Assembly (NCBI RefSeq): GCF_028294535.1
Contig: NZ_JAQBIE010000012.1
Location: forward strand, 62,001-126,000
Source of the DNA: Paracoccus onchidii
GTDB lineage: Bacteria; Pseudomonadota; Alphaproteobacteria; Rhodobacterales; Rhodobacteraceae
Direction of reading: 5' to 3'
Length of the DNA: 64,000 bases
The position numbers and the translations under genes are program-made. Below, piece by piece: positions 43,762-53,782 of the stretch. The notes beneath the pieces were generated by a model. The model made no database searches. It saw only the letters and a list, made by a program, of their open reading frames with translations, and had not been told where the DNA came from. How positions within the stretch are numbered: the first letter of the stretch is position 1; every line of letters starts with the position of its first letter.

Positions 43762-44864
43762 CCGAATCCGTCACCATTCACGTGCCCCTGGACGAACGCG
43801 CCTATGATGTCCGCATCGGTGCCGGGCTGATCGACAGTGCAGGGCGCGAAATCGCGCCGTATCTGGCCCGGCCACGGGTTGCGATTGTCACCGATGACAC
43901 CGTGGCCGATCTGCATCTGGCAAGGTTGCGGTCGGCTTTGCAGGCCGAAGGGATCGGCTCCGAAGTCCTTGTCCTGCCCGCCGGTGAGGGTACGAAAAGC
44001 TGGCCGCATCTGACCCGGACCGTCGAATGGTTGCTGGAAAGCAGGATTGAGCGGCGCGATATCGTTATCGGCTTTGGCGGTGGCGTCATTGGCGATCTGG
44101 TCGGCTTCGCGGCGGCGATCCTGCGCCGGGGCGTGCGCTTTGTTCAGATTCCGACAACGCTGCTGGCCCAGGTCGACAGCAGTGTCGGTGGCAAGACCGG
44201 CATCAACAGTGCATTCGGCAAGAATCTGATCGGTGCCTTTCATCAGCCTTCGCTGGTTCTGGCCGATATTGCGATCCTGGACAGCCTGACGCCCCGGGAC
44301 TTTCTGGCCGGCTATGGCGAGGTGATGAAATATGGCCTTCTGGGGGACGAGCGTTTCTTCGAATGGCTGGAAGAAAACGCCACATCACTGAGAACGGATG
44401 CCGGTTTGCGACAAGAGGCCGTGGCGCATTCGGTAAGGATGAAGGCCGGTGTTGTAACCCGCGACGAGACCGAACAGGGCGAGCGTGCGCTGTTGAATCT
44501 GGGACATACCTTTGGCCACGCGCTTGAGGCCGCGACGGGGTATTCTGATCGCTTGCTGCATGGCGAAGGTGTCGCGATCGGTTGCGCGCTTGCCTTCGAT
44601 CTGTCGGCGCGAATGGGGCTTTGCAGCCAGGAGGCACCCAGCCGGGTTCTGGAACATTTGCGCCAGATGGGCATGCCGGCCCGTCTGGGGGATGTGCCCG
44701 GAGAGCTGCCTGATGACAGCGCGTTGATTTCATTGATGGCGCAGGACAAGAAAGTCGTTGACGGGCAGTTGCGCTTCGTTCTGGCGCGGGGCATCGGCAA
44801 TGCCTTTGTCAGCGATGATGTCGAGACATCGGTTTTGGCCTCGGTCCTGGCGGACGCACGCTGA
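43758..44864 (+). CDS. aroB: 3-dehydroquinate synthase
   Basis: Converts DAHP to 3-dehydroquinate using NAD and a divalent metal; second step of the pathway. 368 aa. Motifs: LPAGEGTKSWPHLTRTVEWL, GFGGGVIGDLVGFAAAILRRG, IPTTLLAQVDSSVGGKTGIN and the metal-site His residues in LNLGHTFGHALEA and LLHGEGVAIG. Coupled to aroK. It converges on a row of hairpins shared with the next gene on the other strand. Confidence 0.95.
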   Translation: MTESVTIHVPLDERAYDVRIGAGLIDSAGREIAPYLARPRVAIVTDDTVADLHLARLRSALQAEGIGSEVLVLPAGEGTKSWPHLTRTVEWLLESRIERRDIVIGFGGGVIGDLVGFAAAILRRGVRFVQIPTTLLAQVDSSVGGKTGINSAFGKNLIGAFHQPSLVLADIAILDSLTPRDFLAGYGEVMKYGLLGDERFFEWLEENATSLRTDAGLRQEAVAHSVRMKAGVVTRDETEQGERALLNLGHTFGHALEAATGYSDRLLHGEGVAIGCALAFDLSARMGLCSQEAPSRVLEHLRQMGMPARLGDVPGELPDDSALISLMAQDKKVVDGQLRFVLARGIGNAFVSDDVETSVLASVLADAR

Positions 44865-44921
44865 TTTGCCAAGCATCGGCGCGAGGCTTCGGGGCGAAGT
44901 TGCATCCGTCCCGGCGCGCAA

Positions 44922-44994
44922 GCTTTGACAGCCCCATCGAAGGGCTGCCAAAGCTGGGTGGCGTCGCCACCCGGGCACAAGCCGCCTAGGCGGC
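44922..44994. terminator. Row of three hairpins between convergent aroB and dehydrogenase genes
   Basis: A 13-bp stem with one mismatch (44922-44934 with 44942-44954), a 7-bp stem (44956-44962 with 44966-44972) and a 6-bp near-loopless GCCGCCTAGGCGGC (44981-44994). No clear T tract on either strand, yet their placement between convergent genes suggests transcription termination or mRNA 3' protection on both strands. Confidence 0.5.
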
Positions 44995-46032
44995 GCTATT
45001 GCGTGCAAGCATGGTTTCCACCATTTCGTCGGCGATTTCGGTGGTGCTGCGATTATGTTGGGCAGCGCGGTCAAGCATCTGGGAAACCCGACCTGCAATT
45101 CCGTCCAGCCTTGCGCGTCGCCAGCCATTGCCAGTTCCGTGGATTTCGCTGGCCACGCTGATGATGCCGCCGGCATTCACGACGTAATCGGGCAGGTAGG
45201 TGATATTGCGGGAAATCAGGTCCTGCCCGACAGTCGGTGTGGCAAGCTGATTGTTCGCGGCGCCACAGACCAGCCGGGCCGTCAGCCGCGCGACGTGATC
45301 ACCGGTCAGCACCCCGCCAAGGGCGCAGGGCGCGAAGATGTCCATCTGCTGGTCAAAGACCGCATCGGGTGCACAGACGTCTGCTTTCAACCGCACGCGC
45401 GCATCTTCCACGGCATCCGGATTGATATCTGTCACGATCAGATCGGCGCCTGCGTCATGCAGTTTTTCTGCCAGCGACAACCCGACATGCCCGAGGCCCT
45501 GCACCAGAACGCGACGTCCTTGCAGATCATTGCTGCCAAAGACATGTTGCGCCCCAACCAGCAGGCAACGGAACACCCCTTCGGCGGTCCAGGGCGAGGG
45601 ATCGCCAGAGGCAGTCGAAAGACCGACGGCAAACTCTGTTTCTTCCGCCGCATGGGCCATGTCCGCAGGAGAGATGCCAACATCTTCCGCAGTAAAGTAG
45701 CGCCCTTCGAGCAATTGCACGGCGCGTCCGAAGGCGCGCATCATATCCGGGGTCTTGTCGCGTCTGGCATCCCCTATGATGACGGATTTCCCGCCGCCCA
45801 AACCCAGATCTGCCATCGCGTTCTTGTAGGTCATGCCTCTGGCGAGCCGGGTCACGTCCCGGATCGCTTCGGATGGGGATGCATAGGCCCACATCCGGCA
45901 CCCGCCAGCAGCTGGTCCCAGCACGGTTGAATGCACACAGATCAGCGCGTGCAGCCCGGCGCTCTGGTCCTTTGCCTCGACCAGACGCTCGAACCCATGC
46001 GGGGCCTGCAAATCAGTCAGTGTCAGGGCCAT
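44986..46032 (-). CDS. Glu/Leu/Phe/Val dehydrogenase family protein
   Basis: NAD(P)-dependent amino-acid dehydrogenase of the leucine/phenylalanine/valine type, which deaminates an amino acid reversibly to the keto acid. Start at the Met of MALTLTDLQAPHGFERLVEA (348 aa); the upstream open part has no RBS. Catalytic Lys regions: GPAAGGCRMWAY, MTYKNAMADLGLGGGKSVI; the Rossmann motif is VLVQGLGHVGLSLAEKLHDA. C-terminal YVVNAGGIISVASEIHG is typical of LeuDH-type enzymes. Substrate among Leu/Val/Phe is not resolved. Monocistronic. Confidence 0.9.
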   Translation of the reverse strand: MALTLTDLQAPHGFERLVEAKDQSAGLHALICVHSTVLGPAAGGCRMWAYASPSEAIRDVTRLARGMTYKNAMADLGLGGGKSVIIGDARRDKTPDMMRAFGRAVQLLEGRYFTAEDVGISPADMAHAAEETEFAVGLSTASGDPSPWTAEGVFRCLLVGAQHVFGSNDLQGRRVLVQGLGHVGLSLAEKLHDAGADLIVTDINPDAVEDARVRLKADVCAPDAVFDQQMDIFAPCALGGVLTGDHVARLTARLVCGAANNQLATPTVGQDLISRNITYLPDYVVNAGGIISVASEIHGTGNGWRRARLDGIAGRVSQMLDRAAQHNRSTTEIADEMVETMLARNSAA

Positions 46033-46296
46033 TCCGATTTCCTCCCATTGCAGGCAATTCGCGGCGAACTGCCAATGAAACAGTGTCAGAAAACCGCCTT
46101 GGATGCGGTTGGCAAGCACAGGATCATTCGTAAAGCCGCGCCGCGATGCACGCAATTTCCATCAGAAAACAGCCGTCATGGACGCAATATTTTCGCGAAA
46201 GGGCGCATGGTTCAGATGCAATGGAAGGGGCGGGGGCTCGTGACAGCGAATCACCCTTGCCCATCGTCGCCGTACAGTGAAGACACCGATGGGTGC

Positions 46297-46335
46297 AGAA
46301 AAAGGCCCCCGCACCCTGATATTGGGGTGCGGGGG
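46297..46335 (-). terminator. Intrinsic terminator downstream of nrdJ
   Basis: On the minus strand an 11-bp perfect stem (46325-46335 with 46306-46316) and an 8-nt loop is followed by CCTTTTT. It lies about 115 bp after the nrdJ stop. Confidence 0.85.
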
Positions 46336-46422
46336 CTGGGTCAGGCTGCGCCTCTTGCCGGGCGGCTGGCTGCATCGATAGGGGGCGCGGACATCATCGC
46401 GGCCCTTGGCCTGACAAATAGT

Positions 46423-46444
46423 GGCGGCACCCCAAGGTGCCGCC
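46423..46444 (-). other. Perfect hairpin at the 3' end of nrdJ
   Basis: Perfect 9-bp stem (GGCGGCACC / GGTGCCGCC) with a 4-nt loop six bases after the nrdJ stop; only ATTT-type weak T content follows. Together with the terminator further on it may protect the nrdJ transcript or act as a first, leaky terminator. Confidence 0.7.
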
Positions 46445-46449
46445 CGCGA

Positions 46450-49400
46450 TCAGCTGCAGCCACTGGTGCTGCCGCAGGTGTTGCATTTCATGCAGGTTCC
46501 ATTGCGAACCAATGTATAGTTACCGCATTCGCTGCATGGGTCGCCTTCGTACCCCTGCATGCGGGCCTTGGCCCTGGCATCGACCGACGCAGCCGGGGTT
46601 GCTGGTTGCGCCATTGCGGTTCCCGATTGCAGCTCAGCCGAAACCCCGGTCTGCAGGACCATCAGCTCTTGGGGCAATCGCTTGCGCAGATAGCCCGCGC
46701 TGCTGATCTGTTTCAGCATGGTCAGCGATTTCAACTCGGCCTGTTCACTGACAGGCGTCAGGTTCTGACCCTCGGCCTCGCCCCCGCCCATGTCATCGAA
46801 CCGCGCTCCCTCGGGCTTGACATGCGCCAGATCGGTCCGGTCCAGATAACTGACGGCCAGTTCACGGAATACGTAGTCAAGGATCGAGGTCGCGTTCTTG
46901 ATACTGTCATTGCCCTGCACCATGCCTGCCGGTTCAAATCGGGTGAAGGTGAACGCATCCACGAATTCTTCCAGCGGCACGCCATATTGCAGCCCGACCG
47001 ACACGGCGATGGCGAAATTGTTCATCATCGCACGAAAGCCGGCGCCCTCCTTGTGCATGTCGATGAAGATTTCGCCCAACGACCCGTTGTCATATTCTCC
47101 CGTGCGCAAATACACCTTGTGCCCGCCGACAATCGCCTTTTGGGTATAGCCCTTGCGCCGCTGCGGCAGCTTTTCACGGTGATTGCGAAGCGCCTCTTTC
47201 ACGATGATCTTTTCGACCACCTTCTCGGCGATCACGGTGGCCCTTTCCTGCGGATTGCCACTGATCAGGAGTTCTTCGGCCTCTTCGTCATCCTCGATCA
47301 GAGCCGAGGCCAGCGGTTGCGACAATTTCGATCCATCCCGATACAGGGCATTGGCCTTGACCCCCAGTGACCAGGACAGCTCATAGGCGGCCAGCGCATC
47401 ACCGATCGTGGCGCTGTTGGGCATGTTGATCGTCTTGCTGATCGCGCCCGAAACAAAAGACTGCGCGGCAGCCATCATGTGAATGTGGCTTTCGACAGAC
47501 AGATAACGGGTGCCTTTCTTTCCGCAGGCATTGGCACAATCAAAGACCGGCAGGTGCCGTGCTTTCAAATGCGGTGCGCCTTCCAGCGTCATGGTGCCGC
47601 AGACATGATCGTTGGCCGCGTCGATCTGGGCGCGGGTGAACCCCAGATGGCGCAGAAGATCAAAGGTCGGATCGTTCAGTTTTTCCGCTGGAATGCCCAG
47701 GCTGCCACGGCAGAACTCTTCGCCCAATGTCCACTGGTTGAAGACAAAGCGAATATCAAAGGCCGTGCCAAGTGCGGCTTCGATCTTGTCTATTTCGGCG
47801 GCTCCGAAACCATGTCCCGCCAGAGAGGTGTGGTTGATGTCGGGGCAATTGCCCAACGTGCCATGACCGACCGCATGGGCAATGATTTCCTCGATCTGCG
47901 CAGAGGAATACCCAAGTGTCTCAAGGGCGGCGGGAACGGATTGATTGATGATCTTGAAATAGCCGCCACCAGCCAGTTTCTTGAACTTGACCAGGGCAAA
48001 ATCGGGTTCGATCCCTGTCGTGTCGCAATCCATCACCAAGCCGATGGTGCCTGTCGGGGCGATGACGGTGGCCTGCGCATTGCGATATCCGTGGTCTTCG
48101 CCAAGCGTCAGCGCCTCGTCCCAGGCTTCGCGCGCAATGGCAATCAGGCTTTGGTCGGGGCAATGCTCGGCATCCAATTGCACCGGGCGGATATTGATGC
48201 CTTGATAGGCGTCCGTTCCATGGGCCGCGGCGCGGTGATTTCGGACAACCCGCAGCATGTGATCCGCATTGCGCGCATAACCCGGAAATGCGCCCAGTTC
48301 GGCGGCCATCTCGGCCGAGGTCGAATAGGCCACACCGGTCATGATCGCCGTCAGTGCCCCGCACAACGCACGACCTGCGTCGCTGTCATAGCCAAGGCCC
48401 ATATTCATCAGCAATCCGCCGATATTGGCATAGCCCAATCCCAGCGTCCGATAGTCATATGACCGCTGCGCAATTTCCTTGCTGGGGAATTGCGCCATCA
48501 TCACGCTGATCTCCAGTGTAACCGTCCAGAGACGGGTAGCGTGAACATAGTCATCGGCCTGGAACTGCCCGTCCCGATAGAATGTCAGCAGGTTCATCGA
48601 GGCAAGGTTGCACGCCGTATCGTCGAGGAACATGTATTCGCTGCACGGATTGCTTCCGCGAATTGGGCCATCGGCCGGGCAGGTGTGCCAGGCATTCACC
48701 GTATCGTGGAACTGGATCCCAGGATCGGCACAGGCCCAGGCTGCATGCCCGATCTGTTCCCATAACTCGCGCGCCGATACCGTCTTGGCAACTTTGCCGT
48801 CAGTGCGCCGGATCAGTTCCCAGGGCGCATCCTCACGAACAGCACGCAGGAATGTGTCGGTCACTCTGACCGAGTTGTTCGAATTCTGGCCCGACACGCT
48901 GTTATAGGCGTCGCTGTCCCAATCGGTATCATAGGTCGGAAACTCGATGCTGTCGAAACCCTGCGCTGCGTATTGCAAGACGCGATTGATATAGGTTTCA
49001 GGGATCATGGCCCGTTTCGCATCGCGAATTGCGCTCTTCAAGCCGCCATTCTCGGCCGGATCCGTGGCTGCCGCATATGCGCCATCCCAGCTGCGAATCG
49101 CCCGAAAGATGTCATTCAGCTTCCGCTCATGCATCTTCGACCCGGCTACAAGCGATGCGACTTTCTGCTCTTCGATGACCTTCCAGTTGATGAACTGCTC
49201 GATATCCGGGTGATCCATGTCGCAGATGACCATCTTGGCCGCGCGGCGCGTTGTGCCCCCCGATTTGATGGACCCCGCTGCCCGGTCGCCAATCTTCAGA
49301 AAGCCCATCAATCCACTGGATTTCCCGCCCCCAGACAGGCTTTCCCCTGCGGCCCGCAGGCTGCTGAAATTGGTGCCTGTCCCCGATCCGTATTTGAACA

Positions 49401-50070
49401 GCCGCGCCTCACGAACCCAAAGATCCATGATCCCGCCTTCATTCACCAGGTCATCGCAGACCGATTGGATGAAACATGCATGTGGCTGGGGATGTTCATA
49501 GGCACTGGCGGATTTCACCAGTTTTCCGGTCTTGAAATCGACATAGAAATGACCCTGCGACGGCCCATCTATACCATAGGCCCAATGCAGCCCGGTATTG
49601 AACCATTGCGGGCTGTTCGGGGCGGCCATCTGCCGCGCAAGCATATGGCGCATTTCATCAAAATAGGCGCGCGCGTCTTCTTCTTCGGAAAAATACCCGC
49701 CTTTCCACCCCCAATAAGTCCATGCACCGGCCAGTCGGTCAAAGACCTGCTTTGCGCTCGTCTCGCCCGTATAGCGATCCGCCTCGGGCAGTTTCTCCAG
49801 CGCGGCATCGTCCGCGACCTTGCGCCACAGGAACTCGGGAACACCCTTCTCCCGAACGGGCTTCAACGCGGCAGGAACGCCGGCCTTGCGGAAATATTTT
49901 TGTGCGATGACATCGCTTGCCACCTGGCTCCAGCCTTGCGGAACCTCGACATGGTCATTGCGAAAGACGATCTGTCCGTCAGGATTGCGGATCTCGCTGG
50001 TGGTCGCGGTAAAGGCGATACTGCCATATGCACCACCATGTTCGGTCGTAAAGCGCCGTTCGATTTTCAT
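46450..50070 (-). CDS. nrdJ: Adenosylcobalamin-dependent ribonucleoside-diphosphate reductase (class II)
   Basis: Makes deoxyribonucleotides with coenzyme B12 as radical source, so works with or without oxygen. 1206 aa from an ATG with GGAGGA seven bases upstream; the open frame goes 19 codons further without support. Visible: [33 protein letters not shown], the active-site [20 protein letters not shown], and the [20 protein letters not shown] block. The end carries a Cys-rich tail ([22 protein letters not shown]) with redox-active and metal-binding type cysteines. This long NrdJ form is typical of Rhodobacterales. A promoter region with an inverted repeat lies upstream. Confidence 0.95.
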   Translation of the reverse strand: MKIERRFTTEHGGAYGSIAFTATTSEIRNPDGQIVFRNDHVEVPQGWSQVASDVIAQKYFRKAGVPAALKPVREKGVPEFLWRKVADDAALEKLPEADRYTGETSAKQVFDRLAGAWTYWGWKGGYFSEEEDARAYFDEMRHMLARQMAAPNSPQWFNTGLHWAYGIDGPSQGHFYVDFKTGKLVKSASAYEHPQPHACFIQSVCDDLVNEGGIMDLWVREARLFKYGSGTGTNFSSLRAAGESLSGGGKSSGLMGFLKIGDRAAGSIKSGGTTRRAAKMVICDMDHPDIEQFINWKVIEEQKVASLVAGSKMHERKLNDIFRAIRSWDGAYAAATDPAENGGLKSAIRDAKRAMIPETYINRVLQYAAQGFDSIEFPTYDTDWDSDAYNSVSGQNSNNSVRVTDTFLRAVREDAPWELIRRTDGKVAKTVSARELWEQIGHAAWACADPGIQFHDTVNAWHTCPADGPIRGSNPCSEYMFLDDTACNLASMNLLTFYRDGQFQADDYVHATRLWTVTLEISVMMAQFPSKEIAQRSYDYRTLGLGYANIGGLLMNMGLGYDSDAGRALCGALTAIMTGVAYSTSAEMAAELGAFPGYARNADHMLRVVRNHRAAAHGTDAYQGINIRPVQLDAEHCPDQSLIAIAREAWDEALTLGEDHGYRNAQATVIAPTGTIGLVMDCDTTGIEPDFALVKFKKLAGGGYFKIINQSVPAALETLGYSSAQIEEIIAHAVGHGTLGNCPDINHTSLAGHGFGAAEIDKIEAALGTAFDIRFVFNQWTLGEEFCRGSLGIPAEKLNDPTFDLLRHLGFTRAQIDAANDHVCGTMTLEGAPHLKARHLPVFDCANACGKKGTRYLSVESHIHMMAAAQSFVSGAISKTINMPNSATIGDALAAYELSWSLGVKANALYRDGSKLSQPLASALIEDDEEAEELLISGNPQERATVIAEKVVEKIIVKEALRNHREKLPQRRKGYTQKAIVGGHKVYLRTGEYDNGSLGEIFIDMHKEGAGFRAMMNNFAIAVSVGLQYGVPLEEFVDAFTFTRFEPAGMVQGNDSIKNATSILDYVFRELAVSYLDRTDLAHVKPEGARFDDMGGGEAEGQNLTPVSEQAELKSLTMLKQISSAGYLRKRLPQELMVLQTGVSAELQSGTAMAQPATPAASVDARAKARMQGYEGDPCSECGNYTLVRNGTCMKCNTCGSTSGCS

Positions 50071-50536
50071 GCCTGCTCCTCCGAGCGTTGATACTGTCCC
50101 TCGGTCCCCGACCTGCGCCCATGCCATGTCAATCGTGGCTCACCGCGCATGCGCAGCAAGGGGTCGGACGGTTGAACCGTCTCGAAGGCATCAGATCAAA
50201 GAACGGCGCGGTGAATTGTGATCTCGGGCAGGTGTTCCTACCACATTTAGTAACTTCGTCGCCGTGAGACACAAATTGAACAGTTCTTGTCACGCTTTCA
50301 ACAGATTTTTTCGTCCTTTCAGGCCGCGATTTTCATTGACAGCCTATGACTGTCAATTGATCGAGATTCGTTCACAGGACGGGAAGTCCAGGGTTTTCCA
50401 TTGACCCTGATCCGTCGTTTAATCTATCAAAAACAATGGTCTGCCGTTTAGTATCCAGACGTTTTCCACAGGGTTATCCCACGCTCATCCTCAGGTTGCG
50501 CACAGCCGATGCAGCTATGCAACAGGTCCCGTCTTT
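50071..50536 (-). promoter_or_regulatory. nrdJ upstream region with 8-bp inverted repeat
   Basis: No gene seen in these 466 bases. A perfect inverted repeat ATTGACAG / CTGTCAAT (50335-50342, 50350-50357) with a 7-bp spacer looks like an operator. About 100 bases to the right are TTTTCCACA and GGTTATCCCA, which resemble DnaA boxes with one or two mismatches. No cobalamin riboswitch core was recognised. Regulation of nrdJ by NrdR or DnaA is possible but unproven. Confidence 0.4.
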
Positions 50537-51085
50537 TCATGGGTTTGCGGTGATGATTTCCCGGTCGGTAACAATCTGATCCAGGGGCTGATCAAAGCGT
50601 TCAGCAGGAATTTCCGACAGTTCCTGCGATGAAAAGGCCAGGCCAATTGCCTGCACGCCCCCGGATTTTCTTAGTAATTCCAGAGTTCTGTCATAATATC
50701 CGCCGCCATAACCAATGCGGTTTCCGCGGCGGTCAAAGCCGGCAAGCGGAACGATAAGGACATTTGGCACCAATGGCGCTGCTGATTCGGGCGGATGCGA
50801 GGTTCCGAATGGCCCGGCCACAAGCGCGCCGCCTGTCCATGCGCGAAAAACAAGGGGCACGGCACGACCGGTCACGACAGGAAGGCAGGTCGGGCCGCTA
50901 TGTTCCGCCATGGCGGCACGGGGATCCGCTTCGCCGCGCATGGGCCAATATCCGGCCAGGACATGTTCCCGAAAAGGGCCGAGTGCACGGCGCAGCATCC
51001 GGTGGATCGCGTCCTGATCCCCCGCAAGTCGCAGTCTCTTGGCCAAGGCTTCCTTGCGTAACAGGGACTTGGCTTGCCCAGTCAT
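50537..51085 (-). CDS. 5-formyltetrahydrofolate cyclo-ligase
   Basis: ATP-dependent conversion of 5-formyl-THF to 5,10-methenyl-THF, salvaging a folate storage form. 182 aa, usual length. Marks: SLLRKEALAKRLRL, the central YWPMRGEADPR, FGTSHPPESAAPL, and the ATP-site VPLAGFDRRGNRIGYGGGYY. Overlaps mgtE by four bases (start lies in the last codons), so it is translated from the mgtE transcript. Confidence 0.93.
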   Translation of the reverse strand: MTGQAKSLLRKEALAKRLRLAGDQDAIHRMLRRALGPFREHVLAGYWPMRGEADPRAAMAEHSGPTCLPVVTGRAVPLVFRAWTGGALVAGPFGTSHPPESAAPLVPNVLIVPLAGFDRRGNRIGYGGGYYDRTLELLRKSGGVQAIGLAFSSQELSEIPAERFDQPLDQIVTDREIITANP

Positions 51086-52500
51086 AGCAATATTGCCGAT
51101 GCCAGCCCGAGGAATGCGAAGAACCCGACGACATCGGTGACCGTGGTCACGAAAGTGCCCGATGCAAGGGCGGGATCGGCACCCGCCTTTTCCATGGCCA
51201 GCGGAATAAGGATTCCCGCCAGCGCCGCGATCGCAAGATTCACGATCATCGCGATTCCGATCACAGCGGCCAGCGATACGCCGTCAAACCAGAACCAGGC
51301 AACCACGGCCATGACGATCGCGAAGGCCAGCCCGTTCAGCAGCCCGACAATCGCCTCGCGTCTGACGACCCGCCAGACATTGCTGCCCGTCAGGCTTTTG
51401 GTTGCCAGCGCCCTGACCGCCACCGTCAGGGTTTGGGTTCCGGCGTTTCCGCCCATCGACGCAACAATCGGCATCAGAACCGCCAATGCGACCACTTTCT
51501 GAATGGTCGTTTCAAAAACCGCGATCACCAGAGACGCAAGAATTGCAGTGATCAGGTTCACCATCAGCCAGGGCACGCGCTGGCGCAGGGTTTCCAGCAC
51601 GGTGTCGGTGATCGCCGAATCCTCGCCGACCCCGGCAAGGCGCAGGATGTCCTCTTCGTGCTCTTCGTCCAGCACATACATGGCGTCATCGATCGTGATG
51701 ACCCCGACAAGGCGATCATCGGCATCCACGACCGGCGCCGAGATCAGGTGATACTGGTTGAAGGCATAGGCGACATCGCCTTCTTCCGCATAGGCGCTGA
51801 CGGTGCGGAAACTGTCTTCGCACAAATCCTTCAACAGAACATCGCGACGCGACGCCAGCAGGCGCCCCAATGTGACATACCCGATCGGATGCCGGCGGGG
51901 ATCCACCAGGATGACATGATAGAACTGCTCGGGCAGCCACTCTTCGGCGCGCATGAAGTCGATCGTCTCGCCCACGGACCAGTGTTCGGGGGCGGTGACG
52001 ATCTCGGATTGCATCAGGCGACCTGCCGAATGCTCGGGGTAAGCCAGCGATTGCTGAACTGCGGCCCGGTCACTGTCATCCAGCGCGGCAAGAATTTCGG
52101 CCCGTTCGGGTTCGTCGAGATCTTCGATCAGGTCAACGACATCGTCGCTGTCCATTTCCCGCACGGCTTCTGCAAGCACGTCGCGGGGCAGGAATTCCAT
52201 GACCTCTTCGCGGATCGCCTCGTCGATCTCGGACAGGATTTCGCCGTCGATCTGGTCGGAATACAATTGCAGGAAGGCGTTGCGTTCGGCACCGTGCAAT
52301 TGCTCGATGATGTCGGCAATGTCGGCCGCGTGCATCGGTTCCAGCAGCTCGTTCAGCCTGTCGGTGTCCCTCGCCTCCAGCGCCGCATCGATCTGATCCA
52401 ACAATTCGCGGCGGGGCAGGAATTCATCTTCGTCGCGGTCCGGGTCCGACGGATTCGCGCTGGCCTGATCTGCGCCCTGGGGGTCCTGCTGGTCTGTCAT
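51082..52500 (-). CDS. mgtE: Magnesium transporter MgtE
   Basis: Mg-gated Mg channel. 472 aa with the three expected parts: an N-terminal acidic superhelix (LEPMHAADIADIIEQLHGAE, then DLDEPERAEILAAL), a CBS pair (ILVDPRRHPIGYVTLGRLLA; VVDADDRLVGVITIDDAM) and five membrane helices (WLMVNLITAILASLVIAVFE, VLMPIVASMGGNAGTQTLTV). The PIVASMGGNxGxQ motif forms the pore. First gene of a two-gene unit with the cyclo-ligase. Confidence 0.95.
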   Translation of the reverse strand: MTDQQDPQGADQASANPSDPDRDEDEFLPRRELLDQIDAALEARDTDRLNELLEPMHAADIADIIEQLHGAERNAFLQLYSDQIDGEILSEIDEAIREEVMEFLPRDVLAEAVREMDSDDVVDLIEDLDEPERAEILAALDDSDRAAVQQSLAYPEHSAGRLMQSEIVTAPEHWSVGETIDFMRAEEWLPEQFYHVILVDPRRHPIGYVTLGRLLASRRDVLLKDLCEDSFRTVSAYAEEGDVAYAFNQYHLISAPVVDADDRLVGVITIDDAMYVLDEEHEEDILRLAGVGEDSAITDTVLETLRQRVPWLMVNLITAILASLVIAVFETTIQKVVALAVLMPIVASMGGNAGTQTLTVAVRALATKSLTGSNVWRVVRREAIVGLLNGLAFAIVMAVVAWFWFDGVSLAAVIGIAMIVNLAIAALAGILIPLAMEKAGADPALASGTFVTTVTDVVGFFAFLGLASAILL

Positions 52501-52577
52501 GCGCCCTCCTGATTGTCCTGTGGCGATAAGCGGCCAAATTTACGCATGTCGCGGCGATGCAGTGCCGCGGTGCGATC

Positions 52578-53366
52578 CTATTCGTTCAGCAGCAGCGCCA
52601 TTGCGGCGCGATGCAGTTCCAGCGTGGCGGCGGCGATCACCTGTCCGCCTGCTGCGGCCGGTCCCCCGGACCAGTCGGTTACAATTCCCCCGGCGGCCTC
52701 GACCACCGCCAGCGGGCCGGCGATGTCATAGCTTTGCAACCCGGCTTCGATCACCAGATCGATCTGTCCAAGTGCCAGCAACGCATACGCGTAGCAATCC
52801 AGACCATAGCGCGTCAGCCTGACCTGTCGCGAAACGCGCTGAAACGCGGCTGCTTCATCAGGGGTGCCGATTTCGGGAAAGGTCGTCATCAGCGTCGCGT
52901 GGGACAGCTCGTGGCCGGTGCGAACCGACAGGGGGTGCTCTTGGTTCCGGGTGCGCAGGCGCGAAATTCCGAACCCGCCCTCGAAACGTTCACCGATATA
53001 GGGTTGGTCGATCAGCCCGTAACGGATGCCGTTGCCATCGCTCAGCCCGATCAGGACGCCCCAGCTTGGCGCGCCAGAGATAAAAGCCCGGGTTCCGTCA
53101 ATCGGGTCCAGGATCCAGGTCAGTCCCGAATTGCCCTGGCTTTCGCCAAACTCTTCGCCAAGTATCGCGTCCTGAGGGCGGCGCCGGGCCAGCACCTCGC
53201 GCATTACGCGTTCGGCGGCGCGATCGGCTTGGGTGACCGGATCGAAATCTGCGGGGCGCTTGTTTTCGGTTTCGATATCGCGGGTCCGAAACAGTGGCAG
53301 GATCACCTGTCTGGCGGCGTCGGCCATTTCGTGTGCGGTGTCGATGATCTGCTGAATATCCTGCAT
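52578..53366 (-). CDS. hisN: Inositol monophosphatase family, probable histidinol-phosphatase
   Basis: Li-sensitive Mg-dependent phosphatase of 262 aa (start at Met of MQDIQQIIDTAHEMADAARQ; a Met ten codons upstream is possible). Metal-binding motifs: ILGEEFGES, WILDPIDGTRAFISG and the C-terminal QSYDIAGPLAVVEAAGG. The GTRAFISGAP variant is characteristic of HisN-type histidinol-phosphatases rather than SuhB, so histidine synthesis is the likely role, though inositol or PAP phosphatase activity cannot be excluded. No other his gene is nearby. Confidence 0.88.
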   Translation of the reverse strand: MQDIQQIIDTAHEMADAARQVILPLFRTRDIETENKRPADFDPVTQADRAAERVMREVLARRRPQDAILGEEFGESQGNSGLTWILDPIDGTRAFISGAPSWGVLIGLSDGNGIRYGLIDQPYIGERFEGGFGISRLRTRNQEHPLSVRTGHELSHATLMTTFPEIGTPDEAAAFQRVSRQVRLTRYGLDCYAYALLALGQIDLVIEAGLQSYDIAGPLAVVEAAGGIVTDWSGGPAAAGGQVIAAATLELHRAAMALLLNE

Positions 53367-53742
53367 CGGTACCCCAAACCCGTGGTGAAATCCCATGATG
53401 CGGGTCTAGCGGTTGTCGCAGCTTTCGGCCAGTGTCCGTGCATGGGATTTCAGCTTAAAATCAAGGCTTGGTCACAAAAGCACAGACCCGTGTCCATGAT
53501 ATGACATGATGCCTGTGCATGGCGTGAAGTGACGGGGCGTTATATTTGACTGAGGGGCCAAAAGTGACCTGGCAAGAATCCTGACCGGGCCTCTGGGCGT
53601 AGATCGGGATCAAGTTGCGGTCGAATAGGCCACAAGATCCGGCAAAGGTCTATTTTGAAAGGCTTGGATGCATCCCGCTTTCAGCCGATCTCTCAGCTAT
53701 CGCTCTTGAAAGCTAATACAATGAAACGCTGCCACCATTAAG
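53367..53742. other. Spacer without gene between hisN and IS3-family element
   Basis: No open frame with coding character. It contains the hisN promoter side and 300 bases of unassigned DNA ending at the insertion sequence; perhaps a remnant of an interrupted locus. Confidence 0.4.
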
Positions 53743-53782
53743 TGAACCGCGCCGGGTTTTTCCGGAGGCTGATTTTGGTTAG

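Noticed and set aside
50071-50536. Cobalamin riboswitch ahead of nrdJ
   Set aside because: No conserved B12-box core was recognised in the upstream region, so it is not reported.
50130-50540. 6S RNA gene near the 5-formyl-THF cyclo-ligase gene
   Set aside because: 6S RNA is often close to this gene, but I could not identify its long bulged hairpin here; the region looks like an nrdJ promoter.
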